This document shows, piece after piece, positions 30,009 through 36,873 of a stretch of 36,873 bases of DNA (the stretch's first letter is position 1; each line of letters begins with the position of its first letter). The notes below the pieces were generated by a model that worked only from the letters and a program-made list of their open reading frames with translations, had not been told where the DNA came from and did no database searches. The stretch covers positions 1-36,873 of the forward strand of contig JAUYFG010000207.1 of assembly GCA_030690985.1 (NCBI GenBank), in the 5' to 3' direction. The DNA is from Pseudomonadota bacterium. Its GTDB lineage: Bacteria; Pseudomonadota; Gammaproteobacteria; Burkholderiales; Thiobacillaceae. Made by a program: the position numbers and the translations under genes.

Positions 30009-30620
30009 TCAACGTACATAACGGCACGCCAGCCGTTCCGCTGTGCGCAGATCATCGGGCGTGTTCACATTGAGGAAGGAATAGGGGTCGCCTCTGAATT
30101 TCACGGTTTCCACCGGATGCCGCTCCTGCCAGGCACGCACCTGGCGCCCGCCCTCCCGCACGAAACAATCGAGGTCCGGGAGCAAGGAACGATGCATCAA
30201 CATGACGGCATAGTGAATGCCGGTTTCATCGGCCGCCCGCACCATCGGCACCTCATTGGCGATTGCTTGCGCATGCAGATGGATGGCGAGATCCAGGGGC
30301 AGGAAGGGCGCATCGCAGGGCACCGTGAGCAGCCATTCCTGCCGCGCGGTCCGCGCCGCCGCCAGAAGGCCGGCCAGCGGCCCCAGGTTGCCGGGCAGAT
30401 GGTCGGCCACCACCGTGTAGCCCAGCGCCGCGTAGCTGCCCAGATTGCGGTTGGCATTCAGCAATACCTCGGCCACAGTGCCCTGCAACCGCTCCGCCAC
30501 CCAGGCCGCCAGAGGCCGGCGGGCAAGCTCGATCAGCCCCTTGTCCTCGCCCTTGAAACGGCGCGCCAGCCCCCCCGCGAGGATGACGGCGGTAACGGGC
30601 ACGGTAGTCGTTTGCTTCAT
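30009..30620 (-). CDS. mobA: Molybdenum cofactor guanylyltransferase
   Basis: MobA joins GMP to molybdopterin to give the bis-MGD cofactor. The 203-residue protein has the nucleotide-binding loop LAGGLARRFKGEDKGL at 14-29, GPLAGLLAAARTARQEWLLT and VPCDAPFLP with the metal Asp, and SFLNVNTPDDLR near the end. Its ATG overlaps the stop of the glycosyltransferase gene by ATGA, so they are co-translated, an odd pairing. The Met at 30620 is used because the longer frame adds an unrelated leader. Confidence 0.93.
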   Translation of the reverse strand: MKQTTTVPVTAVILAGGLARRFKGEDKGLIELARRPLAAWVAERLQGTVAEVLLNANRNLGSYAALGYTVVADHLPGNLGPLAGLLAAARTARQEWLLTVPCDAPFLPLDLAIHLHAQAIANEVPMVRAADETGIHYAVMLMHRSLLPDLDCFVREGGRQVRAWQERHPVETVKFRGDPYSFLNVNTPDDLRTAERLACRYVR

Positions 30621-32155
30621 GGCGCCAGGTAGTAGAGGCGATAGCGAAGCCGTTTCACGCGCGGGCGAGCCCCTTCCCACACCGGCTCGCTGTTCGTGGC
30701 CACCTTGCGGCCGGCCGATACCAGCAGCCAGGGACAATCAGCGGCGCGCCGGGGGTGCAGGTGATAACGCAGCATGGTACGCATGGCCGGATCGGTTTCG
30801 ATATTCAGGCAGGAATTCGCCGGCAGTTGCCGTTTCAGGTCGGCGATCAGCGGCTGATAGCCCCAGCCGGCTTCCATCCAGGGGCGAAACAGCGCGATCA
30901 GCAAAGTCCAGACCAGCACCATTCCACTTGCCCAGACCAGCACGGGGCGAATCTTCGCGCGCGGGAACAGGGGAATGGCCAGCAACCACAGCGCGGTGGC
31001 CGTCACCGCGAGCGGCACGCCCAGCCCCGCTACCGATCCCGTCCGATAAGTGGGCGTGAGGCGCGCCACATGCGCCGCCAACCGGGTCGGCATCCCCCAT
31101 TCCAACGCGGCGAAATAGACCCAGAAGGCGAAGATGAAAAACACGAAGCAGACCACGCCAAACCAGTAGAAAGCCTGCGCCGCGCCACGCTTCATGCTGT
31201 CGACGCCATAAGCGGCCAGCAGCGCCAGTGGCGGCAACAGCGGCAGCAAACCGCCATCGCGCGACCAGGACGGCCCCAGGCTGGCAAGGGTGGCCGCCAG
31301 TAGTGCGATCAAGGGCACATGCAATTCCCGGGCACGACCGAGACGGCGATGCTCATGCCAAAGCGCGGCCAGCGCCAACGGCCAGATTGGCCAGGCCAGC
31401 CAGGGCAGTTCGGAAAATGCGCGCAAGGAAGGCGCGCCGGAAACCAGCCGCTGCCAGCCATGCCAACGCTGCCAGTCCGCGAGTTGTCCGCTGTCATGCA
31501 GATAGAGCAGGGACGCGATGCTCAACACGGTGGCCAGCCCCAGCCCCAGCGCCAAGGCACGGCGATAGGCCGAACGCCGCCAATCCGGCAACAGCAAGGG
31601 CAGCAGCAGCAACACCAGGCCGGCGGCGAGATCCGGCAAGCCGCGCAGGCCCAGAAACAGCGCGCTCAGGGACAGCCCGATCAGGACGCCGCCCAGGCGA
31701 ACCGAATCACGCCCGCACGCGACCCCGGCCAACAGCGCGGACCAGGCCGCAAGCAACGTGGTCTCCGGGGCGAGCGCATGCATGCGCAGCATCAGGCCGA
31801 GACAGCCGATCAAGGCCAGTACCGCCGTCGGCCCGAAGCCTGGCCCGAACAGTCGGCGCGCGGCCAAAGCGGTAAACAACAGGGAAGCCAGCGTAAACAA
31901 GCCGCTCGCCAGGCGCGCGCCATCCTGCAACGGCAACCAGGGCGAACCGAGTCTCGCCGTCAGGGCCGCCGTCCAGACATGCAGGGGGGCCGGCGCCTGC
32001 CAGGCGCGGGCAAGATCGACGCTCGCCTCCAGGGTCGGCGCCAGCGCCAGCGCTTCATCCGCCTTCCAGGCATCACGACCGGCCAGGCCATAGAACGCCC
32101 AGAAAACGGCGAGCAGGAGCAGCCAGAACAGCTTGTCAGGCTGCGCAGGGTTCAT
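30617..32155 (-). CDS. ArnT-like (GT83/PMT-type) membrane glycosyltransferase
   Basis: The 512-residue polytopic protein has the ArnT/PMT topology: about a dozen hydrophobic helices, an Asp-Glu pair at D33-E34 in the first periplasmic loop (KADEALALAP), and a soluble C-terminal periplasmic part (about 410-512). Such enzymes transfer a sugar from a polyprenyl-phosphate carrier to lipid A or a protein. The acceptor cannot be read from the sequence. It shares a message with mobA downstream. The gene begins just after the rpmE terminator on the same strand. Confidence 0.78.
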   Translation of the reverse strand: MNPAQPDKLFWLLLLAVFWAFYGLAGRDAWKADEALALAPTLEASVDLARAWQAPAPLHVWTAALTARLGSPWLPLQDGARLASGLFTLASLLFTALAARRLFGPGFGPTAVLALIGCLGLMLRMHALAPETTLLAAWSALLAGVACGRDSVRLGGVLIGLSLSALFLGLRGLPDLAAGLVLLLLPLLLPDWRRSAYRRALALGLGLATVLSIASLLYLHDSGQLADWQRWHGWQRLVSGAPSLRAFSELPWLAWPIWPLALAALWHEHRRLGRARELHVPLIALLAATLASLGPSWSRDGGLLPLLPPLALLAAYGVDSMKRGAAQAFYWFGVVCFVFFIFAFWVYFAALEWGMPTRLAAHVARLTPTYRTGSVAGLGVPLAVTATALWLLAIPLFPRAKIRPVLVWASGMVLVWTLLIALFRPWMEAGWGYQPLIADLKRQLPANSCLNIETDPAMRTMLRYHLHPRRAADCPWLLVSAGRKVATNSEPVWEGARPRVKRLRYRLYYLAP

Positions 32156-32174
32156 TGACGGGGCAATGTCCGAA

Positions 32175-32200
32175 ACAAAAAAGGCAGCCTAAGCTGCCTT
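32175..32200 (-). terminator. Intrinsic terminator for rpmE
   Basis: On the minus strand AAGGCAGC-TTAG-GCTGCCTT is followed by TTTTGT. It lies 23 bases after the rpmE stop. Confidence 0.9.
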
Positions 32201-32222
32201 CGTCCAACCAGACTGCCTTCGA

Positions 32223-32429
32223 TCACTTCTTGAGACCGTACTTCTGGCGGAATTTTTCGACCCGGCCGGCGGTGTCCACAATTTTCTGCTTGCCGGTATA
32301 GAACGGGTGGCAGGCGGAACAGACTTCCACATGCAACGCCTTCTTCATGGTGGAACGGGTGTTGAAAATGTTACCGCAACTGCAAGTCACGGAAATTTCG
32401 TTGTATTCGGGATGTACGCCGGCTTTCAT
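32223..32429 (-). CDS. rpmE: Ribosomal protein L31, zinc-binding (C+) form
   Basis: The 68-residue protein starts [12 protein letters not shown] and has four zinc-ligand cysteines at 16, 18, 37 and 40 (CSCGN and [12 protein letters not shown]). It is part of the large ribosomal subunit. A consensus AGG lies upstream of ATG 32429; the frame extends farther upstream but the 68-residue size is typical. Confidence 0.97.
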   Translation of the reverse strand: MKAGVHPEYNEISVTCSCGNIFNTRSTMKKALHVEVCSACHPFYTGKQKIVDTAGRVEKFRQKYGLKK

Positions 32430-32528
32430 GATGAGTACCTGGGCTGGAAACCTGGAAAGCGCGCGATTATCCACAAAAACCTGTTGTCAGGCAAATACTT
32501 GCTCAACCACGCGGCGCGAATGCCGAGA

Positions 32529-33413
32529 CTATTTCGTTTCGGCCAACAGATGCCCGAGCATCCGCTCTGCCTGGGACGCGTAGCCACCGCCGAACAGATT
32601 GAAGTGGTTGAGCACGTGATAAAGGTTGTAGAGATGTTTGCGCACGCGGTAGCCGGAATCGAGCGGCCAGGCCTCCCGATAAGCCGCATGGAACGCCTCC
32701 GGATAACCGCCGAACAACTCGGTCATGGCCAGATCCGCTTCGCGGTCGCCGTAGTAGAGCGCCGGGTCGAACAGAACCGGCGCGCCGTCGACATAACCGT
32801 GGTTGCCGCCCCAGAGGTCGCCATGCAACAGCGAGGGAATCGGGCTGTAACCGGGGAAAAACGCCTCCAGTCCATCCAGCAGTTGCTCACCCTGTTGCAA
32901 CAGGCCGCGCGGTGCATGGTTGAGCCGCGCGAGTTCAAGCTGGGTGCGCAGGCGGCGCGCGCGAAAAAACTCGACCCAGCCCGGCATCGGGGCATTGTGC
33001 TGTGGAGTGCTGCCGATGCAGTTGTCGCGCCACCAGCCAAAGCCGGTCTGGCTATGGCGATGCAACTGCGCGAGTTGCCGGCCGAGATCGGCAGGCCGCT
33101 CCCGTTCGCCAAGATTCAGCCATTCCAGAACCAGAAACGCCGCCTTGCCGCTGCGGCCGCCGGCAATCGGACGCGGCACCCGAATCGCCCCGGCGGCTTC
33201 GAGTTCACGCAAACCATCGGCCTCGGCCTCGAACATGTCGAGTTTGTCGGCATCGTTCAATTTTGCGAAGTAACGTCGGCCATCGGCACCGGTCAGGGCG
33301 AATCCACGATTGATGCACCCGCCGCCCTGCGTCGACTGGCGCTCACAAGAAAACGATCGACCGCTGGCCGCGCTGATGGCGGCCGCAAGATCGGCGAGCA
33401 GCGTGGGATTCAC
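32529..33413 (-). CDS. Fructosamine/ketosamine-3-kinase family protein
   Basis: The 294-residue protein has the aminoglycoside-kinase-like fold: GGGCINRGFAL near 30-40, FLVLEWLNLG near 93-102, catalytic HGDLWGGN at 197-204 and LFDPALYYGDREADLAM with the metal Asp just after. The family phosphorylates fructosamines or ribulosamines on glycated proteins, possibly to repair them. The start is a GTG at 33413 overlapping the stop of the DUF971 gene (GTGA), so the two are translationally coupled. Confidence 0.88.
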   Translation of the reverse strand: MNPTLLADLAAAISAASGRSFSCERQSTQGGGCINRGFALTGADGRRYFAKLNDADKLDMFEAEADGLRELEAAGAIRVPRPIAGGRSGKAAFLVLEWLNLGERERPADLGRQLAQLHRHSQTGFGWWRDNCIGSTPQHNAPMPGWVEFFRARRLRTQLELARLNHAPRGLLQQGEQLLDGLEAFFPGYSPIPSLLHGDLWGGNHGYVDGAPVLFDPALYYGDREADLAMTELFGGYPEAFHAAYREAWPLDSGYRVRKHLYNLYHVLNHFNLFGGGYASQAERMLGHLLAETK

Positions 33414-33796
33414 ACCATTGTTTTCGGCTCGCGCGAAGCGCCGGCCTGTTCCATGCGCAGCAGATAGGCCTTCCAGTACGCTTCCTGATAGCGCCCCAGG
33501 TCATACAGGTAATCCCAGGAATAGATGCCGGAATCATGGCCGTCGGAGAACGTCAGGCAGACCGCATAGTGGCCTACCGGCTCGACATTCTTGATATCGA
33601 TATTTTTCTTGCCGACCTGCAACGTCTCCTGGCCGGGGCCATGACCGCGCACCTCGGCGGAGGGGGAATAGACGCGCAGGTACTCGTAGGAAAACTCGTA
33701 GCGGTCACCGTTGTTGAAGGCCACTTCCATGAGACGCGACTGCTGATGCAACTTGATCTCGGTGGGGATAGGGGTTTCGGCGGAAAGGCCACCCAT
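33410..33796 (-). CDS. DUF971 (gamma-butyrobetaine hydroxylase-like N-terminal domain) protein
   Basis: The 128-residue protein carries the DUF971 pattern: EVAFNNGDRYEFSYEYLRVY at 24-43, SPSAEVRGHG, KNIDIKNVEPVGHYAVCLTF, DGHDSGIYSWDYLYDLG. Proteins of this kind are common in proteobacteria and the role is uncharacterised (an Fe-S or ubiquinone-related role is suggested for relatives). Its stop overlaps the kinase start. In many genomes it precedes ubiE; here it does not. Confidence 0.88.
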   Translation of the reverse strand: MGGLSAETPIPTEIKLHQQSRLMEVAFNNGDRYEFSYEYLRVYSPSAEVRGHGPGQETLQVGKKNIDIKNVEPVGHYAVCLTFSDGHDSGIYSWDYLYDLGRYQEAYWKAYLLRMEQAGASREPKTMV

Positions 33797-33988
33797 GATG
33801 CATCCTTTATATAAGTGATTGGTAATGGAGCCGTAGTGTGCCAGTCGGCATGGGGGGGCGACAAGCCCGAGTTTATTTGTCGGGTATTTGTGCCCCCAAT
33901 AAACGCGACGCGCGCCAGCCTTGACGCTGGCGGGGCGATACGGTTAAATGCGCGCCTCTTTTGGCCGGGGTTCCCCGGTTGAAGCTGC

Positions 33989-34064
33989 GGCCAGGTAGCT
34001 CAGTTGGTAGAGCAGCGGATTGAAAATCCGCGTGTCGACGGTTCGATTCCGCCCCTGGCCACCA
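33989..34064 (+). tRNA. tRNA-Phe (anticodon GAA)
   Basis: A full cloverleaf is visible: acceptor GGCCAGG pairs with CCTGGCC, the D-arm is GCTCAGTTGGTAGAGC, the anticodon stem GCGGA/TCCGC encloses TTGAAAA with GAA at 34022-34024, the T-arm is CGACGGTTCGATTCCGCC and the 3' CCA is encoded. It is followed by a terminator hairpin. Confidence 0.97.
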
Positions 34065-34073
34065 AATAAAATC

Positions 34074-34110
34074 AAAGGCTTGCATGGTTACGACACCAGC
34101 AAGCCTTTTT
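34074..34110 (+). terminator. Intrinsic terminator after tRNA-Phe
   Basis: AAAGGCTTGC and GCAAGCCTTT form the stem around a 15-base loop, with a T run after it. It ends the tRNA transcript 9 bases downstream. Confidence 0.8.
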
Positions 34111-34499
34111 GCTTTGTGTCATTCCTGTGTAATCGCGTCAGAAAAACCGGGAAATCGGCCGGTCATTCTGCGGGCTTGAGGCGGCTTTCCAGTTTGTCCC
34201 GTGCTTATCCGGTTGTCACACCCGCCCGCTAGATGTAGTGGGTCGTGATTTCGCGGCATGGCTCGGGCTGCCACTCGCCCCTGTCCTGGTGGCCCTATCC
34301 GATCTGATGTCATGGAATCGGCAACCATCACAAGGTGGCACTTTCACGAAACGGATTCAGCCATCTTCGGCTTGTGGCCGTGCCGATAGGGCGCAGAGCC
34401 ACGCGCCGCCCGCTTACCGAACGCGGAAATTCAGTGATCGCACACCAAGCAAACCGGCCCCTTCGATACACTCCCACGTCTTTTATAAGGAAGGTATCC
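34111..34499. other. Gene-free stretch between tRNA terminator and FKBP gene
   Basis: I see no gene, tRNA or clear repeat here. Short frames crossing it are upstream extensions of the FKBP frame. A promoter for the FKBP gene is expected in its right half but I cannot place it. Confidence 0.5.
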
Positions 34500-34904
34500 A
34501 TGCGCGCACTTCGTTTTCTCCTTGCCATCGCGGCGGTCAGTCTCAACACCCAGGTTTTGGCCGCCGATACGGAAACCTTGTCATCCGGTGTGGTGGTGAC
34601 GCATATCAAACAGGGGCAGGGCGCTTCCCCTGGCGCCGACAGCACGGTTCGCGTGCAGTACCGCGGAACGCTGCCGAACGGTGCCGAGTTCGATAGCTCG
34701 TACAAGCGCAACGAGCCGATCAGCTTTCCCTTGCGGGGGGTCATTCCCTGCTGGACCCAAGGGGTGCAGAAGCTGAAAGTCGGCGGAAAAGGCAGGCTGA
34801 CCTGTCCGGCGGCTACGGGCTATGGTGCGCGTGGTGTCCCCGGCGTGATTCCGCCGAACACCGTGCTGACGTTCGAGGTGGAACTGCTCGGCATCGAGCG
34901 TTGA
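34500..34904 (+). CDS. Secreted FKBP-type peptidyl-prolyl cis-trans isomerase
   Basis: The 134-residue protein has a signal peptide (about 1-22, MRALRFLLAIAAVSLNTQVL) and a compact FKBP domain: VRVQYRGTLPNGAEFDSSY near 49-67, then FPLRGVIPCWTQGVQKLKVG, GYGARGVPGVIPPNTVLTFE with the conserved V-I-P-P-N. It should fold periplasmic proteins. AAGGAAGG before ATG 34500 fixes the start; upstream in-frame ATGs are extensions. Confidence 0.95.
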   Translation: MRALRFLLAIAAVSLNTQVLAADTETLSSGVVVTHIKQGQGASPGADSTVRVQYRGTLPNGAEFDSSYKRNEPISFPLRGVIPCWTQGVQKLKVGGKGRLTCPAATGYGARGVPGVIPPNTVLTFEVELLGIER

Positions 34905-34923
34905 TCTGCGCCGGCACCGCGTC

Positions 34924-36873
34924 TCAGGCGCCGGCGCCAGGAGATTCGGCCGGCTCTCCGAATACCGCGCTCCAGAGCGCTTGCACCGTCCTGATTTCCT
35001 GGGCAAGGCCGCCGTGTTCGGCACGGGCATGGTCGGCGCCTTGCAGTTTGACGGCGTGTTGCCGGCGGCGTAGTTCGCGGTAGGCGTCGCCGGCGCCCTG
35101 GGCGAGGTCTTCCGGAATCAGGCCCAGGGCGCCGGCGCGTTTCAGCAGGGCGATGTTGCCGACATTCGGAAGCAGTTCCGGATGCCGGGCGGCGTGCGCG
35201 AGCACCAGGTATTGCACCGCGAATTCCACATCCACCAGGCCGCCCCGGTCATGCTTGAGGTCGAACAGGCCGCTGGGGTTGGGATGGCCGTCGAGCATTT
35301 TCCGGCGCATTGCCAGCACGTCGGCGCGCAATTTTTCGACATCGCGCGCACCGCTCAGCACGCTTTCGCGGATTTCCGCGAAACGCTCGCCCACCTGACG
35401 GTCGCCGCAGCAGTAGCGGGCGCGGGTCAGCGCCTGATGTTCCCAGGTCCAGGCCTTGTTCTCCTGGTAATCGGCGAAGGCTTCCAGGCTGCTCACCAGC
35501 AAGCCGGAAGCGCCATCGGGGCGCAGTCTGAGATCGGTGTCATAAAGGATGCCGGCGGGCGTGAGGGTGGACATCCAGGTGATCAGGCGCTTGCCCAGGC
35601 GGGCGTAGATTTCCTGTGCATCGGGATGGGGGTCGTCATAGAGGAAGACGATGTCCAGGTCGGAGGCGTAGCCGAGTTCCTTGCCGCCGAGCTTGCCGTA
35701 GGCGATGACGGCGAAGGCGGGCTGCTCGCGGTGGCGCCCTTTGAGATCGGTCCAGACCCGCTTGAGGGTGGCGTCGAGCAGCAGGTCGGCAAGATCGGCG
35801 AGATGGTCGGAGAGCTTTTCCACGGTCCACAGGCCGGCCAGGTCCTGCGCCAAGAGGCGGAAAGTTTCGCTTTGCTTGAAATGGCGCAAGGCGTCCATCT
35901 GCCGTTCCACGTCGCCCGCATCACTTTCCAGTTGCAATCGCAGTTGCTCGCGCGCGGCCTGCCAGTCGGGCGCGGCCATCAAGGTGCGGCGGTCGAGCAG
36001 TTCGTCGAGTAGTTGCGGCTGTCGGGCGAGATAGCTCGCGGCCCAGGGGCTGGAACTGAGGATGCGCGCGAGCTGCATCAGGGTTTGTGGGTATTCCTTG
36101 AGCAGCGCCAGATAGGGGGCGCGCCGGCAGATGGCTTCGAGCAGGTCGAGAATGCGCGCCAGGGTATCCAGCGCGTTGGGAAAGCGCCCGGCGACTTCCA
36201 CCAGGGGCGGCAGCAAGCCGTCGAGCGCGGTCTTGTTCTGCGCCGGCAGGCTGGCATAACGGCTGCCGTGCTTGAGCGCGCGCAGGCGATCCAGGGCGCT
36301 TCGACCATCCTCGCGGAAGCCGGCGACGCTGAGCCGCTCCAGCGCGTCTTCCTCGGGGAGTTCGCAGAGGCCGGCCAGCGCGTGGCTGGACTGATCCTCC
36401 TGCGGCGCGCCGAACACTTGCTCGAACTGGCCGGAGACTTTCCGCCGCATTGGATCGAGCCGCCCAAGCAGGGCCGCCCAGTCGGTGAAGCCCATCGCCG
36501 TCGCCACGCGTTGCCGGTCTTCTTCCGCAGTGGGCAGCGTCTGGGTCTGGGCATCGTCCAGATATTGCAAACGGTGCTCCAGGTTGCGCAGGAAAACGTA
36601 AGCCTCTTCCAGTTCCCGCGTCTGGGTTTCCGGAATCAGCTCGTAGGCGGCAAGCTGGTGCAGCAGGGTGCGGGTCGGCCGCATCTGCAAAGAGGCGTGC
36701 TGGCCGCCTCGGATGAGCTGAAACACCTGGGCGATGAATTCGATTTCGCGGATGCCGCCGGGGCCGAGCTTGATGTTGTCGACCTTGTCCTTGCGGGCAA
36801 CTTCGCGGCGAATCTGGGCGTGCAACTCGCGCATGGAGCCGAACGAGCCGAAATCGAGGTATTTGCGGAACAC
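34924..36873 (-). CDS. glnE: GlnE, bifunctional glutamine-synthetase adenylyltransferase/deadenylase (C-terminal part)
   Basis: Only the 3' 649 codons are in the window; the 5' part with the first nucleotidyltransferase site lies beyond 36873. The visible start, GTG FRKYLDFGSFG, is internal in the full protein, not a real start. Landmarks are VARKDKVDNIKLGPGGIREI near the edge, the linker domain, and the second active site GYASDLDIVFLYDD at about 35630-35670. The enzyme adenylylates glutamine synthetase to slow nitrogen assimilation and removes the AMP when nitrogen is scarce, under PII control. The 3' end lies 19 bases from the convergent FKBP gene. Confidence 0.96.
   Translation of the reverse strand: MFRKYLDFGSFGSMRELHAQIRREVARKDKVDNIKLGPGGIREIEFIAQVFQLIRGGQHASLQMRPTRTLLHQLAAYELIPETQTRELEEAYVFLRNLEHRLQYLDDAQTQTLPTAEEDRQRVATAMGFTDWAALLGRLDPMRRKVSGQFEQVFGAPQEDQSSHALAGLCELPEEDALERLSVAGFREDGRSALDRLRALKHGSRYASLPAQNKTALDGLLPPLVEVAGRFPNALDTLARILDLLEAICRRAPYLALLKEYPQTLMQLARILSSSPWAASYLARQPQLLDELLDRRTLMAAPDWQAAREQLRLQLESDAGDVERQMDALRHFKQSETFRLLAQDLAGLWTVEKLSDHLADLADLLLDATLKRVWTDLKGRHREQPAFAVIAYGKLGGKELGYASDLDIVFLYDDPHPDAQEIYARLGKRLITWMSTLTPAGILYDTDLRLRPDGASGLLVSSLEAFADYQENKAWTWEHQALTRARYCCGDRQVGERFAEIRESVLSGARDVEKLRADVLAMRRKMLDGHPNPSGLFDLKHDRGGLVDVEFAVQYLVLAHAARHPELLPNVGNIALLKRAGALGLIPEDLAQGAGDAYRELRRRQHAVKLQGADHARAEHGGLAQEIRTVQALWSAVFGEPAESPGAGA

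Overview
The window is GC-rich and almost fully coding, and it reads as a chromosomal segment from a Gram-negative betaproteobacterium, probably of the Rhodocyclales/Nitrosomonadales type. Indications are the Mpl murein ligase, a TonB protein, an Mla/Mce lipid transporter, glnE, class I fructose bisphosphatase, several proteins with C-terminal PEP-CTERM signals, and many small intergenic palindromes. The genus call is inference; no 16S gene is present.

Layout. (1) 1-1700: a DciA/DUF721-like gene, shikimate kinase without aroB, and what looks like an internally deleted beta-helix protein. (2) 1711-8933: a surface-glycan and protein-sorting block: a protein with three VanZ-like modules, an exosortase-type O-antigen ligase, a PEP-CTERM protein, a second large O-antigen-ligase-like protein with an inserted soluble domain, and a divergent VanZ protein. 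(3) 9346-10950: two tandemly duplicated PEP-CTERM genes, each with its own promoter and terminator. (4) 11231-15292: a DHH phosphoesterase, an ATP-sulfurylase-like/APS-kinase fusion with an altered sulfurylase active site, and mpl. (5) 15428-19035: an Mla/Pqi-type lipid ABC transporter operon (STAS-permease, ATPase, MCE protein, lipoprotein). (6) 19170-23892: YqiA-like esterase, RNase II-family enzyme, TonB, and fbp. (7) 23952-28356, minus strand: the most unusual region. hslV runs directly into a PqqD-like protein, an HprK-related kinase and a nucleotidyltransferase-family protein, followed by two paralogous exported proteins. (8) 28537-33796, minus strand: STAS protein, yidD, mobA, ArnT-like glycosyltransferase, rpmE, fructosamine kinase, DUF971. 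(9) 33989-36873: tRNA-Phe, a secreted FKBP, and the 3' part of glnE.

A regulatory thread links regions 2, 3 and 7. Five sigma-54 (-24/-12) promoters can be read by eye in front of the three PEP-CTERM genes and the two exported paralogues. Each has an upstream element close to TGTCGATATTTCTTACA in the same orientation. The two exported paralogues therefore look co-regulated with the PEP-CTERM/exosortase surface programme, although they lack PEP-CTERM tails. The neighbouring PqqD-like/HprK-like/nucleotidyltransferase operon is a plausible uncharacterised protein- or peptide-modification system acting on them.

The window is also rich in palindromes: four recurring intergenic families, one 160-bp inverted repeat, and one hairpin cluster inserted in frame in the RNase gene. 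One palindrome is flanked by a 23-bp direct duplication of a gene end, which suggests recent insertion.
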